From Microthyrium microscopicum (taxonomy: Eukaryota > Ascomycota > Dothideomycetes > Microthyriales > Microthyriaceae), in assembly GCA_010405405.1 (NCBI GenBank), contig MU004234.1, positions 1,507,563 through 1,571,562 of the forward strand: a DNA stretch of 64,000 bases, read 5' to 3'. Below are positions 33,466-43,537 of this stretch, piece by piece. The notes under the pieces were generated by a model, which saw nothing but the letters and a program-made list of their open reading frames with translations, ran no database searches and had not been told where the DNA came from. The position numbers and the translations under genes are program-made. Position 1 is the stretch's first letter. Each line of letters begins with the position of its first letter.

Positions 33466-35201
33466 TTAGCTGTCAGTCTTCTTGGCTGCCTTCAATGCCG
33501 CAGGATTAAGCTCCAAAGGTGGAGCTTTGGTGTCTTCCGCTTCCTCCTGAATCGTTTCCGGAGTAGCGGTAGTATTGAAATCAGTGGCCGCCGCACCATC
33601 CTCCTCCTGGAGCTTCTTGGCCTCGGAAACAATAGCATCGGCTTCGGAAATCCCTCCCTTTGCTGTGATATTATCCCCTTCGACGCCGATTGACGATCCT
33701 TCCTTGAGTGTCTTTACAGCTTTGTTGTCAAAACGGACCACCATACAAGACAAATTATCGGTTGAGAAGCGAGTGAGAGCGTATTCAACCAATTGTTTCG
33801 ATGCAGCCTGAGGGTCTGAACTATTTCGAATAAGATCGACTGCCTCTTGATCGGTACAGACATCCCAAAGCTATCAAATGTTAGCGCATATCATGCAAGT
33901 AGAGCAGACCGACTTACCCCATCGCAGGCCAGAATCAAAAACTCATCCTGGTCGGGCTGAATGACTGTTTCGGTAGTATATGGATGTCCAGTGACCAAAT
34001 CCTTCATGTACGTATCACCCAAGGCACGTGTCACAGCCAACACACCATTCACTCGATTATTAAGGATCAATCCGCCAGCGTTGGCAATACGACGTCCTTC
34101 ACTTTCGTCGCTACCTTTGTGATCGTAGGATAACCGAAGCGCGCGACCATTGCGGCAGAGTACAATTCGAGCATCGCCGACATTGGCTGTATACAAGACG
34201 CGTTGTCGCGTGGCTGATCCACGAAGTTTTGCTTCAGTGGCTTGCACTTTGCTCGAATCGGCACCGTTACCCTGAGGCGGTGCAGCTTCTCCTTCTGGTA
34301 CAGATTCAACCTTGGCTGCCTCCTTAGCTGCAGCCTGATTGATATAAGCAGACCCAGTCGCTGAGGCTGGGTTTGGTACTCGATCTTCCCATCGGAGAAC
34401 AGCTGTAATAGCCGTGCAACCACTGTTTTTCAATGGGAGTTTTTCCAACTCTTTGTCGACAGTGGTGAAGGTTGAATCGAGAAGCTCTGGAATCGGAGTA
34501 TTTGGGTGTTTACGTATTGTATCTTCAAGAAGGAGATGGAGTTTTTTACCGCACCACTCAGCAGCAAATGTACCTGCGTGTCCATCAAAGATTGCGAAGT
34601 ATCCATTATCGGTCTCAACAACTTGTTCCGAGTCAATGGTAGCCACAGATGATTGTGATTCTGGATCGACTCGGGGAGTGCTGAGAAAGTTGTACAAGTA
34701 CGCGTGGGTGTCTTCCATGGTTCTCCGACATTTCTTATTCTTGTCTTCGGTGACACCGACACGAAATGTCGAGTTTGGACCAGGATGCGACTCTCCGGCA
34801 GAGTTGTTCAATGAACCCTGCGGCACCCCGAGGGCAGGATCCGCTTTTGTAAGTTTTTGCATCGGACTGAGAGGTGCAGACTTGTCAGAACCAAAATTCA
34901 AAGAATGACGGGCGCTTGTGAATATATCTTTTGCCTTTGAAGCACTACTACTTCTGCGCTTCTTGTCCTGAGTTGGTGTTTTCTCGTCGTGTGTAGCTTT
35001 GTCTTCGGTAATGGCAGTGTTCACTTTAGGCTCATCCTTGGCCACGGGGGCGACACTGGATCTTGTTGTTTCGGGGGACGTGGGGTCTTCGGTCTTTGAT
35101 TCTTCGTCGGATTTGTGATTATTATTGCCAAACACGCGGGAGATGAGACCACCAGTGCCCGCGGAAAAGCTTCGACGCTTACTGCCTGCCAGCTTGAGGG
35201 T
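33466..35201 (-). CDS. Protein phosphatase 2C (Ptc1-like), 5' end unresolved
   Basis: Exon 2 is 33466-33870. Exon 1 is 33918 to at least 34862 and probably to about 35190. The intron is 47 bp (GTAAGT, GCTAAC, GATAG). PP2C metal-binding and fold motifs are complete: [57 protein letters not shown], and across the junction [12 protein letters not shown], then [12 protein letters not shown]. An Ala/Glu-rich insert ([18 protein letters not shown]) interrupts the middle. Protein-like sequence ([19 protein letters not shown]) continues 5' of the first in-frame ATG at 34860-34862, up to an in-frame stop at 35202-35204, with no ATG in between. Either the protein starts at 34862 (449 residues, domain 28 residues in) or an upstream exon splices in near a CAG at about 35180. 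PP2C enzymes dephosphorylate stress-MAPK pathway proteins. Confidence 0.9.
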
Positions 35202-36447
35202 TTAGGGGTCGTTGAGGGAAATTCCCGGTCTATTGGATGATTAGTGTTTTGGTAGATGAAGAGGCGGTGGGATTAGAGAGCCCTGGAGGTGCAAGATTAA
35301 GGCAATGGCGCGATCGTGAAGCAACAAGGCAAGTCTAGTAGCCGTTGATCTGAGTACAAAAAAGGAAGGGATATTGCAGGATTGGTTAAAATTAGGGAAG
35401 GAGTAGTTGTGGTTGTAGGAAGTCGCGATGTAGTGGCGGGAAGTAGCGATGGGTACCGGGCAGAAAAGCGCAGGTACGGTTTACGTACTGATAGTTATGG
35501 TGAGGAAAGATATGGAGCACAGTTATTGAAGTCGCTTTCACTGGAGTGGTAGGCGGCTGGAGGGAAGATGAAGTAGAGTTGCTGGAGAGTGACGATGTAT
35601 GACGAAGTAAGTTTGGTACTGGGGATGCGCTATGGTAAGGAGTTGTTACAGATTCCCTTTGTACGGACGGATAGACGGCTCAGGGCGGCAGACAAGCACT
35701 TTGACTCCTGGTTTGGGTGATAGAGAGAAAGAAACTCTGTAACAGGACAGGAATCTTAAGAGAAAATAAGTCGATTTAACTTGGTAGAGGATCGAGTTGA
35801 AGGGCAAGTAATGCCAAATGGTGGAGTTGGAGTGCTCTAACAGGTAGGTAGGCTTTGGTAGGCATGGTGGTGGCAGGCAGGCGTTCCTTCCCTTCCTGGT
35901 TGTACTGTAACTTGCGCCTGCCTTGTCTGCATCGTAGCATCATTGCCCCGCCTGCCCGCCCGCACGACGTGACCAGGTTGAACCGCCCATGTGGTGGCCG
36001 GGCTAGCCAATCCGTTCTGGGCATCTTAGGTCAAAGGATACCCAAGTCCTCACAACCCAAGCTGCCAATTTGTTTGTATAAAGACTAATCTTATTATTAC
36101 TCGTTTGTTCTTTGTTCCACAATCTGAGATTAACTTACTTCGTGTGTGGTGTATGGATATGCGGGGGTATTCCCAGCTTTCAAGCTTCACAAACTTTGTG
36201 TTCTATTTTTACACACGGCGGATGCAATTCATAAACTTACCGTATGTTTAGTGATTTTGATCAAGAGCTTCCAGTGAACGATTGTTGTTGTTCTTTACCG
36301 CTGTCATCATTATGCTCTTCGAAGACGACATTTTTCGTGGCAAACCAGCACAATTAAGTTGCAGATGTGCTTCTACATAATTTCTCATTGCGCTTGTGGT
36401 CGAACAAAGTTTTGAAAGCTGTCACGAAGGCAAGAGTTGGAGCCAAT
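35202..36447. other. PP2C upstream region, no gene seen
   Basis: This should hold the promoter and probably a leader exon of the PP2C gene. No ATG occurs on the minus strand between about 35140 and 35860, so any missing first exon must lie further upstream. The first 650 bp is G-rich on the plus strand (C-rich leader in the sense direction). Confidence 0.4.
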
Positions 36448-37045
36448 TTACTCCCTGTCTTGTGACATATAAGAAGTTTCTATTGAGTTAACGAGTTCCA
36501 ATAATCTCCTCACCTCTCTTTGAATCGTTTTTGATAATTCTCGAGATTCTGTCTTCAGAGCTTCCTGATCGACCACAGAAAGGTCGATAAAGTCCAGCAA
36601 GACAGTTGTTGCTACTACTATCTTAGTAAGACTTCTCGTAGAAAGCTTCATTAAGCCATACGATATAACATGCCAAATCCCGTAGTATCTGATCCACGAA
36701 CCTACTTGTAAGTGATAGATACCTAGGTAGTCTATGAATTGAATCACAATCCCATCGCTGGCGGGCAAACAAGGACATAACTCGGAATTATTTTCGCTCA
36801 ACCAAGTTGACGCTGTCCTCCAGAACTCTAGATACCAAAACATTGAAACTCGGATACACAGCCACACAGATCCAAACTGAAAAGCTTCCAGAACAATTTG
36901 GTTTCTTGTCGATCGATTCGGATGCCATCCGGACCGTGTCACGATCGTATGTAAGCAATTGGCGATCTGCAAGATTCAGGGTCCACGATTTGGTTGGCTT
37001 CATGTCGAACTTCAGCCTTGTCTCTATGATATCTCGCAATGCCAT
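36448..37045 (-). pseudogene. Two overlapping unassigned frames, possible decayed gene
   Basis: Two minus-strand frames overlap here. The first, 36788-37045, starts MALRDIIETRLKFDMKPTKSW. The second, 36448-36972, ends with a helical, protein-like segment (LSVVDQEALKTESRELSKTIQREVRRLLELVNS). Composition in both is plausible for protein, but I find no canonical intron joining them and recognise no family. It may be an old gene remnant or an unmodelled gene. I make no functional claim. Confidence 0.2.
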
Positions 37046-37778
37046 TTATTTGAGTCAAGTATATTTGATGTGCAGCAAAAGCTTTAGTCACTAGTCAAAG
37101 CAATCACTCATTTGAACAATGCGTGAAGTCAAGATGCCGTATTGAGATTAGCAGATTCACAACATGAAAATATCTTGATGTGGGTCCAATGTGGTATCCG
37201 ATATAATTCGGACCCAACTCCGCAATTGTGTACATCCAAGTATTCTCAACCAGTATCTGCGATAGCATCTCTTAACAAAATGATGTATTCACCCTATACC
37301 ATCGCAATCACTTGATTTGAATGAATAGAAAGCATTTTATCACAAAGCATAATAGATGGTTGTCATTGACAATTTTCGTCAATGGCCCATGGCAATGTCC
37401 GTTCAAGCAACTCCCTTATTCTGACGCCAGACAGGTCTCAAGTATGTTAGGGACGGGACGATCTTGAGGCTGAGCAAAGCAAGGCTTGCCTATCACAGCT
37501 ACCTCATTTAGTTTATGCGCTGGCGTTTGTGGATTGTGCCGCGATGCCTTTGTTGTTTTAATGACGGCAGATCGCTTCTGACGTCATCGCTCGCGAGGTC
37601 AGTGTACAGGGAATCAGGAACCAACCCCGATCCGCGATCCGCGATCCACACCGCGCCTGCACCCTGCGAAGATCAGAGACCATATATTTTCCATCCTCCC
37701 CTTCGAATTCTCCTTGTACTTTTCCTACAAGACATTTCTTCCATTAATCCCATTTCGATCCCCTTATCAACACTCAAA
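37046..37778. promoter_or_regulatory. Promoter and leader of the SLM1-like gene
   Basis: The upstream part is AT-rich. At about 37627-37648 the heptamer GATCCGC is repeated in tandem (three near-copies), in an otherwise GC-richer leader. The last 60 bp before the ATG at 37779 is C/T- and CA-rich. Confidence 0.4.
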
Positions 37779-39413
37779 ATGGCTACTCCTACCAGCCCAA
37801 CAAACACCACTTTGCCCACAAGATCGGGCACGATTATGTCAACTGCAAATTCGAGAGACTCTGATGACGATGCCATCCCAGCCGAGGTCGGCAAGCCTCT
37901 ATACTGTGCTCAAGAATATGTTGCTAACAATATCGCAGGATACCTCTGAGGCAACAAAATTGTTCAATGAGCGGTTGGCGGCATGGAAACATGCTTGTGG
38001 TTACCTCGAGGACTACATCAGCGCAACCCAGAAAATGCACCACTCTCACGGCAAAGAGTATGAGAAGGTTCTCAAGACTGTCTCCAAGCCATTGAAGGAG
38101 GGGAACCATTTCGATCAGAATATCGGTGGTATTGCCGGCTTTTTTGATAACATGCGCTCCAACACCCAGGTAAGCCAGATCGAGTCTCTATAATTTTTTC
38201 GATACTAATTTCGACCTCACAGGGTATTGCCAACTCTCATGAAGAGACCGCCAAGACTATCAAAGGTTCCGTTCTTCCCACATTCGAGCGACTACATGCA
38301 GAAATCAAGAGCAAATCCAAGGAGCTAGTCAAGGGTGCAGGCAAAGGCAGCAAGGCCGTTGATAAGGCTCGAAATGCCACTCAGAAACATATCGAACTCT
38401 TGGGACAACATTCCGCTACCTACGACTCTACGGGAGGCAAGGTTGGCGCTCATGATGACCCATATGTCATCCAGCGTGGCATTTTCCATCGATTGCATAG
38501 ACAAGTCATTGAGGAGAACGCCAACAGACAAGACATTCTGGCTGTTCAGTCCAACTTCGCGTCATTCGAGGCTCATGTCATCGAGACCATCCAAAATGGT
38601 ATGGCACAATTCAACAGCATTGTCAGCAAACAAGCAGACTTGACCAAGAGTATGTATGGCGATATCGTCGCAAGCGCACAACGAATTCCTGGCGATTTTG
38701 AATGGAACTCGTTCCTCCATCGAAACACTGGCGTTCTGATTGATCCCGAGGCCACTCCTCGAAGTGTTGAATCGATTAACTTTCCAAATCAACACCATCG
38801 CGCTACCATACCACTGATATCTGGAAGTCTAGATCGACGAACCAAGTTGCTTCGAAAGTACGAGACTGGATACTATGTTGTCACAGCCTCCAAGTATCTC
38901 CACGAGTTCAAGACAGACGACGATGTTGCGAAAGATCCTGTTCCCGAAATTTCTCTATACCTACCCGACTGCGTGGTGGGACAAATTGATGGTGACATGT
39001 TTGCTATCAAAGGCAAAGATGTCTCCAAAGGCAAAATGGGCATCAAAATGTCCACCAACTCCGAATACAAGTTCAAGGGTCATACTCATGACAGCGCTGA
39101 GCAATGGTGGGAAATCATCCGCGCTGCTGCTGGTCAAGTAACCAACGAGGTTCCCTCTGTTAGCGCACCTACAAGCCCAGTGGTGGCACACAGTGCCGAG
39201 GGCGAGAAATTTGGCACAATCGCCTCTGCTCAGGAAAGTGGCACAACAGCTGCTCCGGCTGCCACGCACCCAACACCTACTGAAGCTGCACCGGTTCACG
39301 CTGCGGCGCCAGCTACCTCAGCTGAACCTGCATTTTCAGCAGCACCACCCACTGCCGGTGCCGACGAGAAAGCCGCTGAAGCTGCCCGCCATGCTACGCA
39401 CCCCGGTGCTTAG
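37779..39413 (+). CDS. SLM1: Slm1/Slm2-like protein (F-BAR-like and PH domains)
   Basis: The exons are 37779-37886, 37939-38169 and 38223-39413. Intron 1 is 52 bp with an unusual GTCGGC donor but a perfect GCTAAC branch and GCAG; intron 2 is 53 bp with GTAAGC. The product is 509 residues. Residues about 37-250 form the F-BAR-like coiled region (EATKLFNERLAAWKHACGYLEDYI, EYEKVLKTVSKPL, GIANSHEETAKTIKGSVLP). Residues about 290-395 form the PH domain (KLLRKYETGYYVVTASKYLHEF, GKMGIKMSTNSEYKFKGHT, WWEIIRAAA). Slm proteins bind PI(4,5)P2 at eisosomes and are TORC2 effectors in yeast. The tail is Ala/Pro/Thr-rich. The frame remains open for 32 more codons after the TAG at 39411-39413, with similar Thr/Pro/Ala composition. 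Donor choice for intron 1 is the weakest point of the model. Confidence 0.9.
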
Positions 39414-39512
39414 GAACTCCACGTCGTAGAAACTACAGTTACTGCACCGGCTCCTTTGACACCCGCTACGCAGGAGTCAAGTGTGACTGTAGAGCGGGCA
39501 TCAAACCCTTAG
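39414..39512 (+). other. In-frame extension after the SLM1-like stop codon
   Basis: Directly after the TAG at 39411-39413 the same frame stays open for 32 codons to a second TAG at 39510-39512. It reads ELHVVETTVTAPAP and so on, the same Thr/Pro/Ala-rich style as the tail before the stop. It could be a read-through tail, a recently truncated C-terminus (one C-to-T change would turn CAG into TAG), or chance. Confidence 0.35.
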
Positions 39513-39811
39513 CAAGACTTTTATGAGCAAGAGCAGATTTTCCGCGCTCAAGCGGCGAACACATGGCACTATTTCACTACACCTTCCGACGATCGAATTC
39601 GTCATGCCCTAAATGATTATTCCGAGCGGCTTTGATTACCCCCCTATGTTGTTGTTTGCTTTTATCCTTATGATACCTCCTTGTTGCATGCGAATGGAGT
39701 CCAGTAATGCCCGGTGGATGAGGAATACAAAATTATGATGAGACATCCAATAGTTTCCTTATTGCCTAGATGAAATTAAGACTCTTATTACACGTATATC
39801 TAGCACAGTCT

Positions 39812-41278
39812 CTAATCTTGTCCACTGTTCTCCTCGCCATCGCGACCACCGCCCACTGTAGCCGGAGGAATAGGCACCACGATGCTGTCACGATCCGGCT
39901 GCATCAACTTGCCTCCTTTAAACACCTCTGTACCGTCCGCACAGCTACCCGTAACTACGAACACAGCCGTATCGTGCGGAGCCACTTCAACATCCACTCC
40001 GCTGTCAAAACATCCCTTGTCCAAGCCGCTCCATACATCGAAAAGCTGCCACACACTCCCTTTCCCTTTCAACTGTGGCACCGCTCCAAAGTCCAATCTC
40101 TTAGTCTCCACGCCATCATGTACATTCACCAAAAAGACAAATGTTCCCATCCGTGAGCCGCCAGACCAGTACTCCGCCGGATGTGTGTCATTAAACGTCC
40201 AATCCGGATTCGTCCCCCATTTATACGGCACCGCCGGCTCACCAGTACTATTATCCTGATTAAAAGCCAACAAGAACGAATTCTTCAAAATCTCTACACT
40301 TCCCTGTGTTAACTTTGCGAGATCAGTGCCCATTAGCAGCGGACTCTTCATGCCCGCCCAGAGCGCAAAGTGTGTGCGCTCTTCCGCGGGTGTTAGACCG
40401 CCATTGCCGACCTCCAACATGTCGGCATCCGAGTGGCCCCAGAAGTTTGTCGAGTAGAGAGTGAAAGTGTTACGGTTCGCGATATACCGCACGATGCGCC
40501 AAGTCGGTGTGATATCTGTAGTCGTGCGCCACGATTGCCCCGTTCCATTCCCCCAAGTTGCAACGTTCGCTTCGCCCCATTGGCAAAGGGAGAATACCAT
40601 CGGCCTCTCAACCCTATCAAGCGCATCGCGCATACGATTAAACCGCTCCACAGTCTTCGTCTTGCTGAAATCAAACCCCGTGGGACAGAAACCCCTATCA
40701 CATGGTCTCGTCGTGATGTTGAGTTCCTGGCAATATTTACATTCATCGGCTTGGATTCTGGGGTAGTTGCAGTTATCGTATTTTAAGTAGTCGATGCCCC
40801 ATTCGGCCCAGGTCTTTGCGTCAATGTCCTCTTTTCCTAGACTCGCGGGATAGCCGGCGCAGGTGTGGGTGCCGGCGGAGCTGTAGATGCCGATTTTGAG
40901 GCCTAGGGCGTGGACTTTTCTGGCGAGGCCGTCGATTCCGGAGGGGAATTTGGTTGTGTCGACTACGATTCTTCCCGTTGTGTTGTCACGGCCTCCCGGA
41001 CCGCGGACGGACCAGCAGTCGTCGATGTTGACGTATTCATAGCCAGCGGTCGGGAGGATGGTTAGTACTGTGGTGTAGCTTGAGGAAGTGAGGACGATTA
41101 CCTTCAGTCCCAGGTCGACAATCTTTTGTGCGGCTGACATGAATTTCTCTTCAGTAATATTGCACCCATACGCGTTCCATGAATTCCATCCTAGGGCAGG
41201 TAATTTGCCCACATTGCCCTTATTGACGCCGCCGAGGACGACTGGCAAGCCGACAAGGACAGACAAAAACGTCTTCAT
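39812..41278 (-). CDS. Secreted alpha-galactosidase, GH27
   Basis: The open frame encodes 488 residues with a signal peptide (MKTFLSVLVGLPVVLGG). GH27 landmarks are LPALGWNSWNAYGCNI at the mature N-terminus, AGYEYVNIDDCWS, the nucleophile in GIDYLKYDNCNYP, FSLCQWGEANVATWGNGTGQSWRTTTDI with the acid/base Asp, FWGHSDADMLEVGNG, THFALWAGMKSPLLMGTDL and NPDWTFND. The beta-domain closes the protein, with a short Asp/Gly-rich tail. It hydrolyses terminal alpha-galactosides in galactomannan, raffinose or melibiose outside the cell. Between GLK and AGYEY there are 18 extra in-frame residues (41050-41103). That DNA looks like an intron, with a GTAATC donor and a TACTAAC branch, but has no AG acceptor. 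Removing it would restore the usual family spacing. Confidence 0.93.
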   Translation of the reverse strand: MKTFLSVLVGLPVVLGGVNKGNVGKLPALGWNSWNAYGCNITEEKFMSAAQKIVDLGLKVIVLTSSSYTTVLTILPTAGYEYVNIDDCWSVRGPGGRDNTTGRIVVDTTKFPSGIDGLARKVHALGLKIGIYSSAGTHTCAGYPASLGKEDIDAKTWAEWGIDYLKYDNCNYPRIQADECKYCQELNITTRPCDRGFCPTGFDFSKTKTVERFNRMRDALDRVERPMVFSLCQWGEANVATWGNGTGQSWRTTTDITPTWRIVRYIANRNTFTLYSTNFWGHSDADMLEVGNGGLTPAEERTHFALWAGMKSPLLMGTDLAKLTQGSVEILKNSFLLAFNQDNSTGEPAVPYKWGTNPDWTFNDTHPAEYWSGGSRMGTFVFLVNVHDGVETKRLDFGAVPQLKGKGSVWQLFDVWSGLDKGCFDSGVDVEVAPHDTAVFVVTGSCADGTEVFKGGKLMQPDRDSIVVPIPPATVGGGRDGEENSGQD

Positions 41279-41620
41279 TTTTGGAAAGGTACACTATCAT
41301 GAAGCCATTGGAATGAAGTTATTTTAAAGATAGGAAGTTATAGTGAAGTCCTCGAATCTCAAGGGTGTTTTGGGCCGACGCTGGAGCCTCTAGATAGATT
41401 TCAGGGTTAATACGCTACAATGTATACAAATTAAGTCTCTTAAACATGATATAGGAAGAGCATTGACTGCAAACGAAGCACGGAAAGGTCATTGCTTGTT
41501 GAAAATTAGAGGAACTCTTATAGTACCTAGTTGGAATATAGCAAATTCGTCAGTGATGCATTTTGCCTAATATTCGTCCTGTTGTTGTTGCATGTATTTT
41601 CGAAGTATATGCCGCGTGCG
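41279..41620. other. Intergenic, 0.3 kb
   Basis: This holds the promoter side of the alpha-galactosidase gene and the 3' flank of the 7-TM gene. It is AT-rich. No feature is recognised. Confidence 0.5.
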
Positions 41621-42861
41621 CTATCCCCTTGATGCTTGTGGTTCTCTGATTCCGAGATCTGATATCGATCGTGACCGGGTTGTTACTCTGTGAGAGCGAG
41701 ATGGATGCTGGATGCTCTTGAGAGAAATCCATTGATTTTTCAGAACGGGTGCTAGCACAGGCAAAGAGGTTGCGATCAAGCCTGTAGTAATCTCTACGCA
41801 ACTCGAAATGCTAAGGATATCCCATGCTCTACGATTGATTAGAGTCTTAAGCAGCACCCATAGCATGGCAAACTCACATTGCTGTAGTTTCATGTTCGAC
41901 AGTGGTTTTGAACAACGCCAAAGCCACAATTCGTCCTACTGCGGCAAGTAGTGTCAGGCTGCAGACTGCAAAAACACAGATCAGAAATCCTAAGCAGTCG
42001 TTATTCATGAAAGCCATAACAGTTTTGTTAGTTTACTGACGCTTTTTAGCTGGATCTAGTGGTGATCTTAATACCAGGACCATTGGAAGTATGTACGTGA
42101 GAGTATCGGTGCACAAGTTGATACAAGCGTGCGTGATGTAGATGATCGTTGAGTTTGTACATCCAGAATGCATCAAACGAGGCGTCCAGAAGTTGGACAT
42201 TGGACGACATTGTAATAGCAGACTCTTGAAACATCATTAGTGATAGACATCATAGAAAAGGACAATCTTACCAATATTGCAGATATTGTATGGAGAGTAC
42301 ATAGTGTGGCTAGAGCATAGATAACCTGTTTGGTTGTCCTTTTGATACCAAATACCCTCAAACATGCATAGAGAATACTCATCTTTGTGGCCCTGATGTA
42401 CTTTCAGTATTAGGCCTCTCGCGAAGGTTAAATCATACCATTCAGAGACCCAGAAGGAATAGAAAGAAACTAATACAGCCTATACCAGTAAGTACAGTTT
42501 CCCTGATCACGACCGATGGTTTAAGGTACTTTTAAGATGCCGGAATTAGGTTTTGCCGTGTCGTTGTGATCGAGGACATGCGCCCAAATAGTGGCCACCG
42601 CAGTAGTTATCACTCCAGCCTGTTTTGTCATTAGATATACATGTGAGTATCTTTACGCGACTCACAGATGCAACTGCTGCAAATAAATCATCAACTCCCG
42701 TGGTCTTCTTGACTATGGCTCTGATATAAATTCTAAAACCGGGAGTTAGTATAATATACCACGAATATCAGGATTGTAGCGTACCTTATACTCACAATTA
42801 CCAAAGCAGTGATTGTGAATACTCCAATGATCCCGAATACCTTGTCATCAGGATCGAGCAT
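41621..42861 (-). CDS. Seven-TM fungal rhodopsin-domain integral membrane protein, eight exons
   Basis: The exons are 42785-42861, 42666-42732, 42530-42619, 42439-42479, 42272-42392, 42041-42224, 41878-41989 and 41621-41828. The seven introns are 46-52 bp, all GT..AG, and all junctions are in phase. The result is 299 residues. Seven hydrophobic segments are visible: VFGIIGVFTITALVIVSI; LFAAVASAGVITTAVATIW; AVLVSFYSFWVSEWATKMSI; VIYALATLCTLHTISAIL; STIIYITHACINLCTDTLTY continuing to LPMVLVLR; FLICVFAVCSLTLLAAVGRIVALALF; and WDILSISSCVEITTGLIATSLPVL. DDLFAAVAS between TM1 and TM2 and the Cys residues around CRPMSNFW and GCTNSTIIY are typical of the fungal rhodopsin-domain (PTH11-related) family, whose ligands are mostly unknown. 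The start MLDPDDKVFG gives a short N-terminus. The C-terminal tail is basic and Ser-rich. Confidence 0.82.
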
Positions 42862-43537
42862 GATCTAGGTATGTAACTTAATATACGGGTAGAAGTAAAG
42901 ACAATTGCTTTTGTGGTGAGGATGATGTAGACGATCTATTAGACGATGGATTGAGCTATCTTCAATAGATAAACTCCTGTGAGGCAAAACATAGGTTCAG
43001 GGGAAGAAAGTAAGGTCGAGTCAGATCAGTGACATGTATACCTTAGATATGGAACGCTAGGCTGCTGGCCACGGCCGATACACAACCGTACCAAAGCTGA
43101 GCTGTTATACCAAGCGGCGATTTGCCCAAGTACCGCTAAGCCTACGTTCCAGATCGGCTTCGACCAAAAGTTTCCGAATCATAATTTGACTTATTATGAG
43201 TTCGTAGTACTTACAATGAATCATCAACCTGCTATTGGGATTTCTAGGTCATCGTGTGTAGAATGGTCTAGTTTCCCAATCGAATGAGCATTGCCTACAC
43301 GGCGCCGTCCCGCTCAGAGTCGTCATGTATATCCTGTTCCAACACAGGTTTACTTGTGTATTTCTCAACGACAATCATTTCTCTACCCGGGGCATCCTCT
43401 TGTAAGACTTTGATATGAATGCCGCTGGATCGGCCAACGAAGGCTTTTTACTTAAGCTCAGGCAAATTAGATTCCGTGACCTGACAATCGCCATCCTTTT
43501 GGAGAGCAATTGTGTTTTGATAGAAGACACATGCTGC
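42862..43537. other. Intergenic, 0.7 kb
   Basis: This is the promoter region of the 7-TM gene, which is transcribed leftwards, with the 3' side of the HET-like gene beyond it. Around 43290-43500 some frames look faintly protein-like and may belong to the decayed end of the HET-like gene. Nothing firm is seen. Confidence 0.4.

Noticed and set aside
34414-34908. 164-codon frame antisense to the PP2C gene
   Set aside because: It overlaps complete PP2C motifs on the other strand and shows no independent signal.
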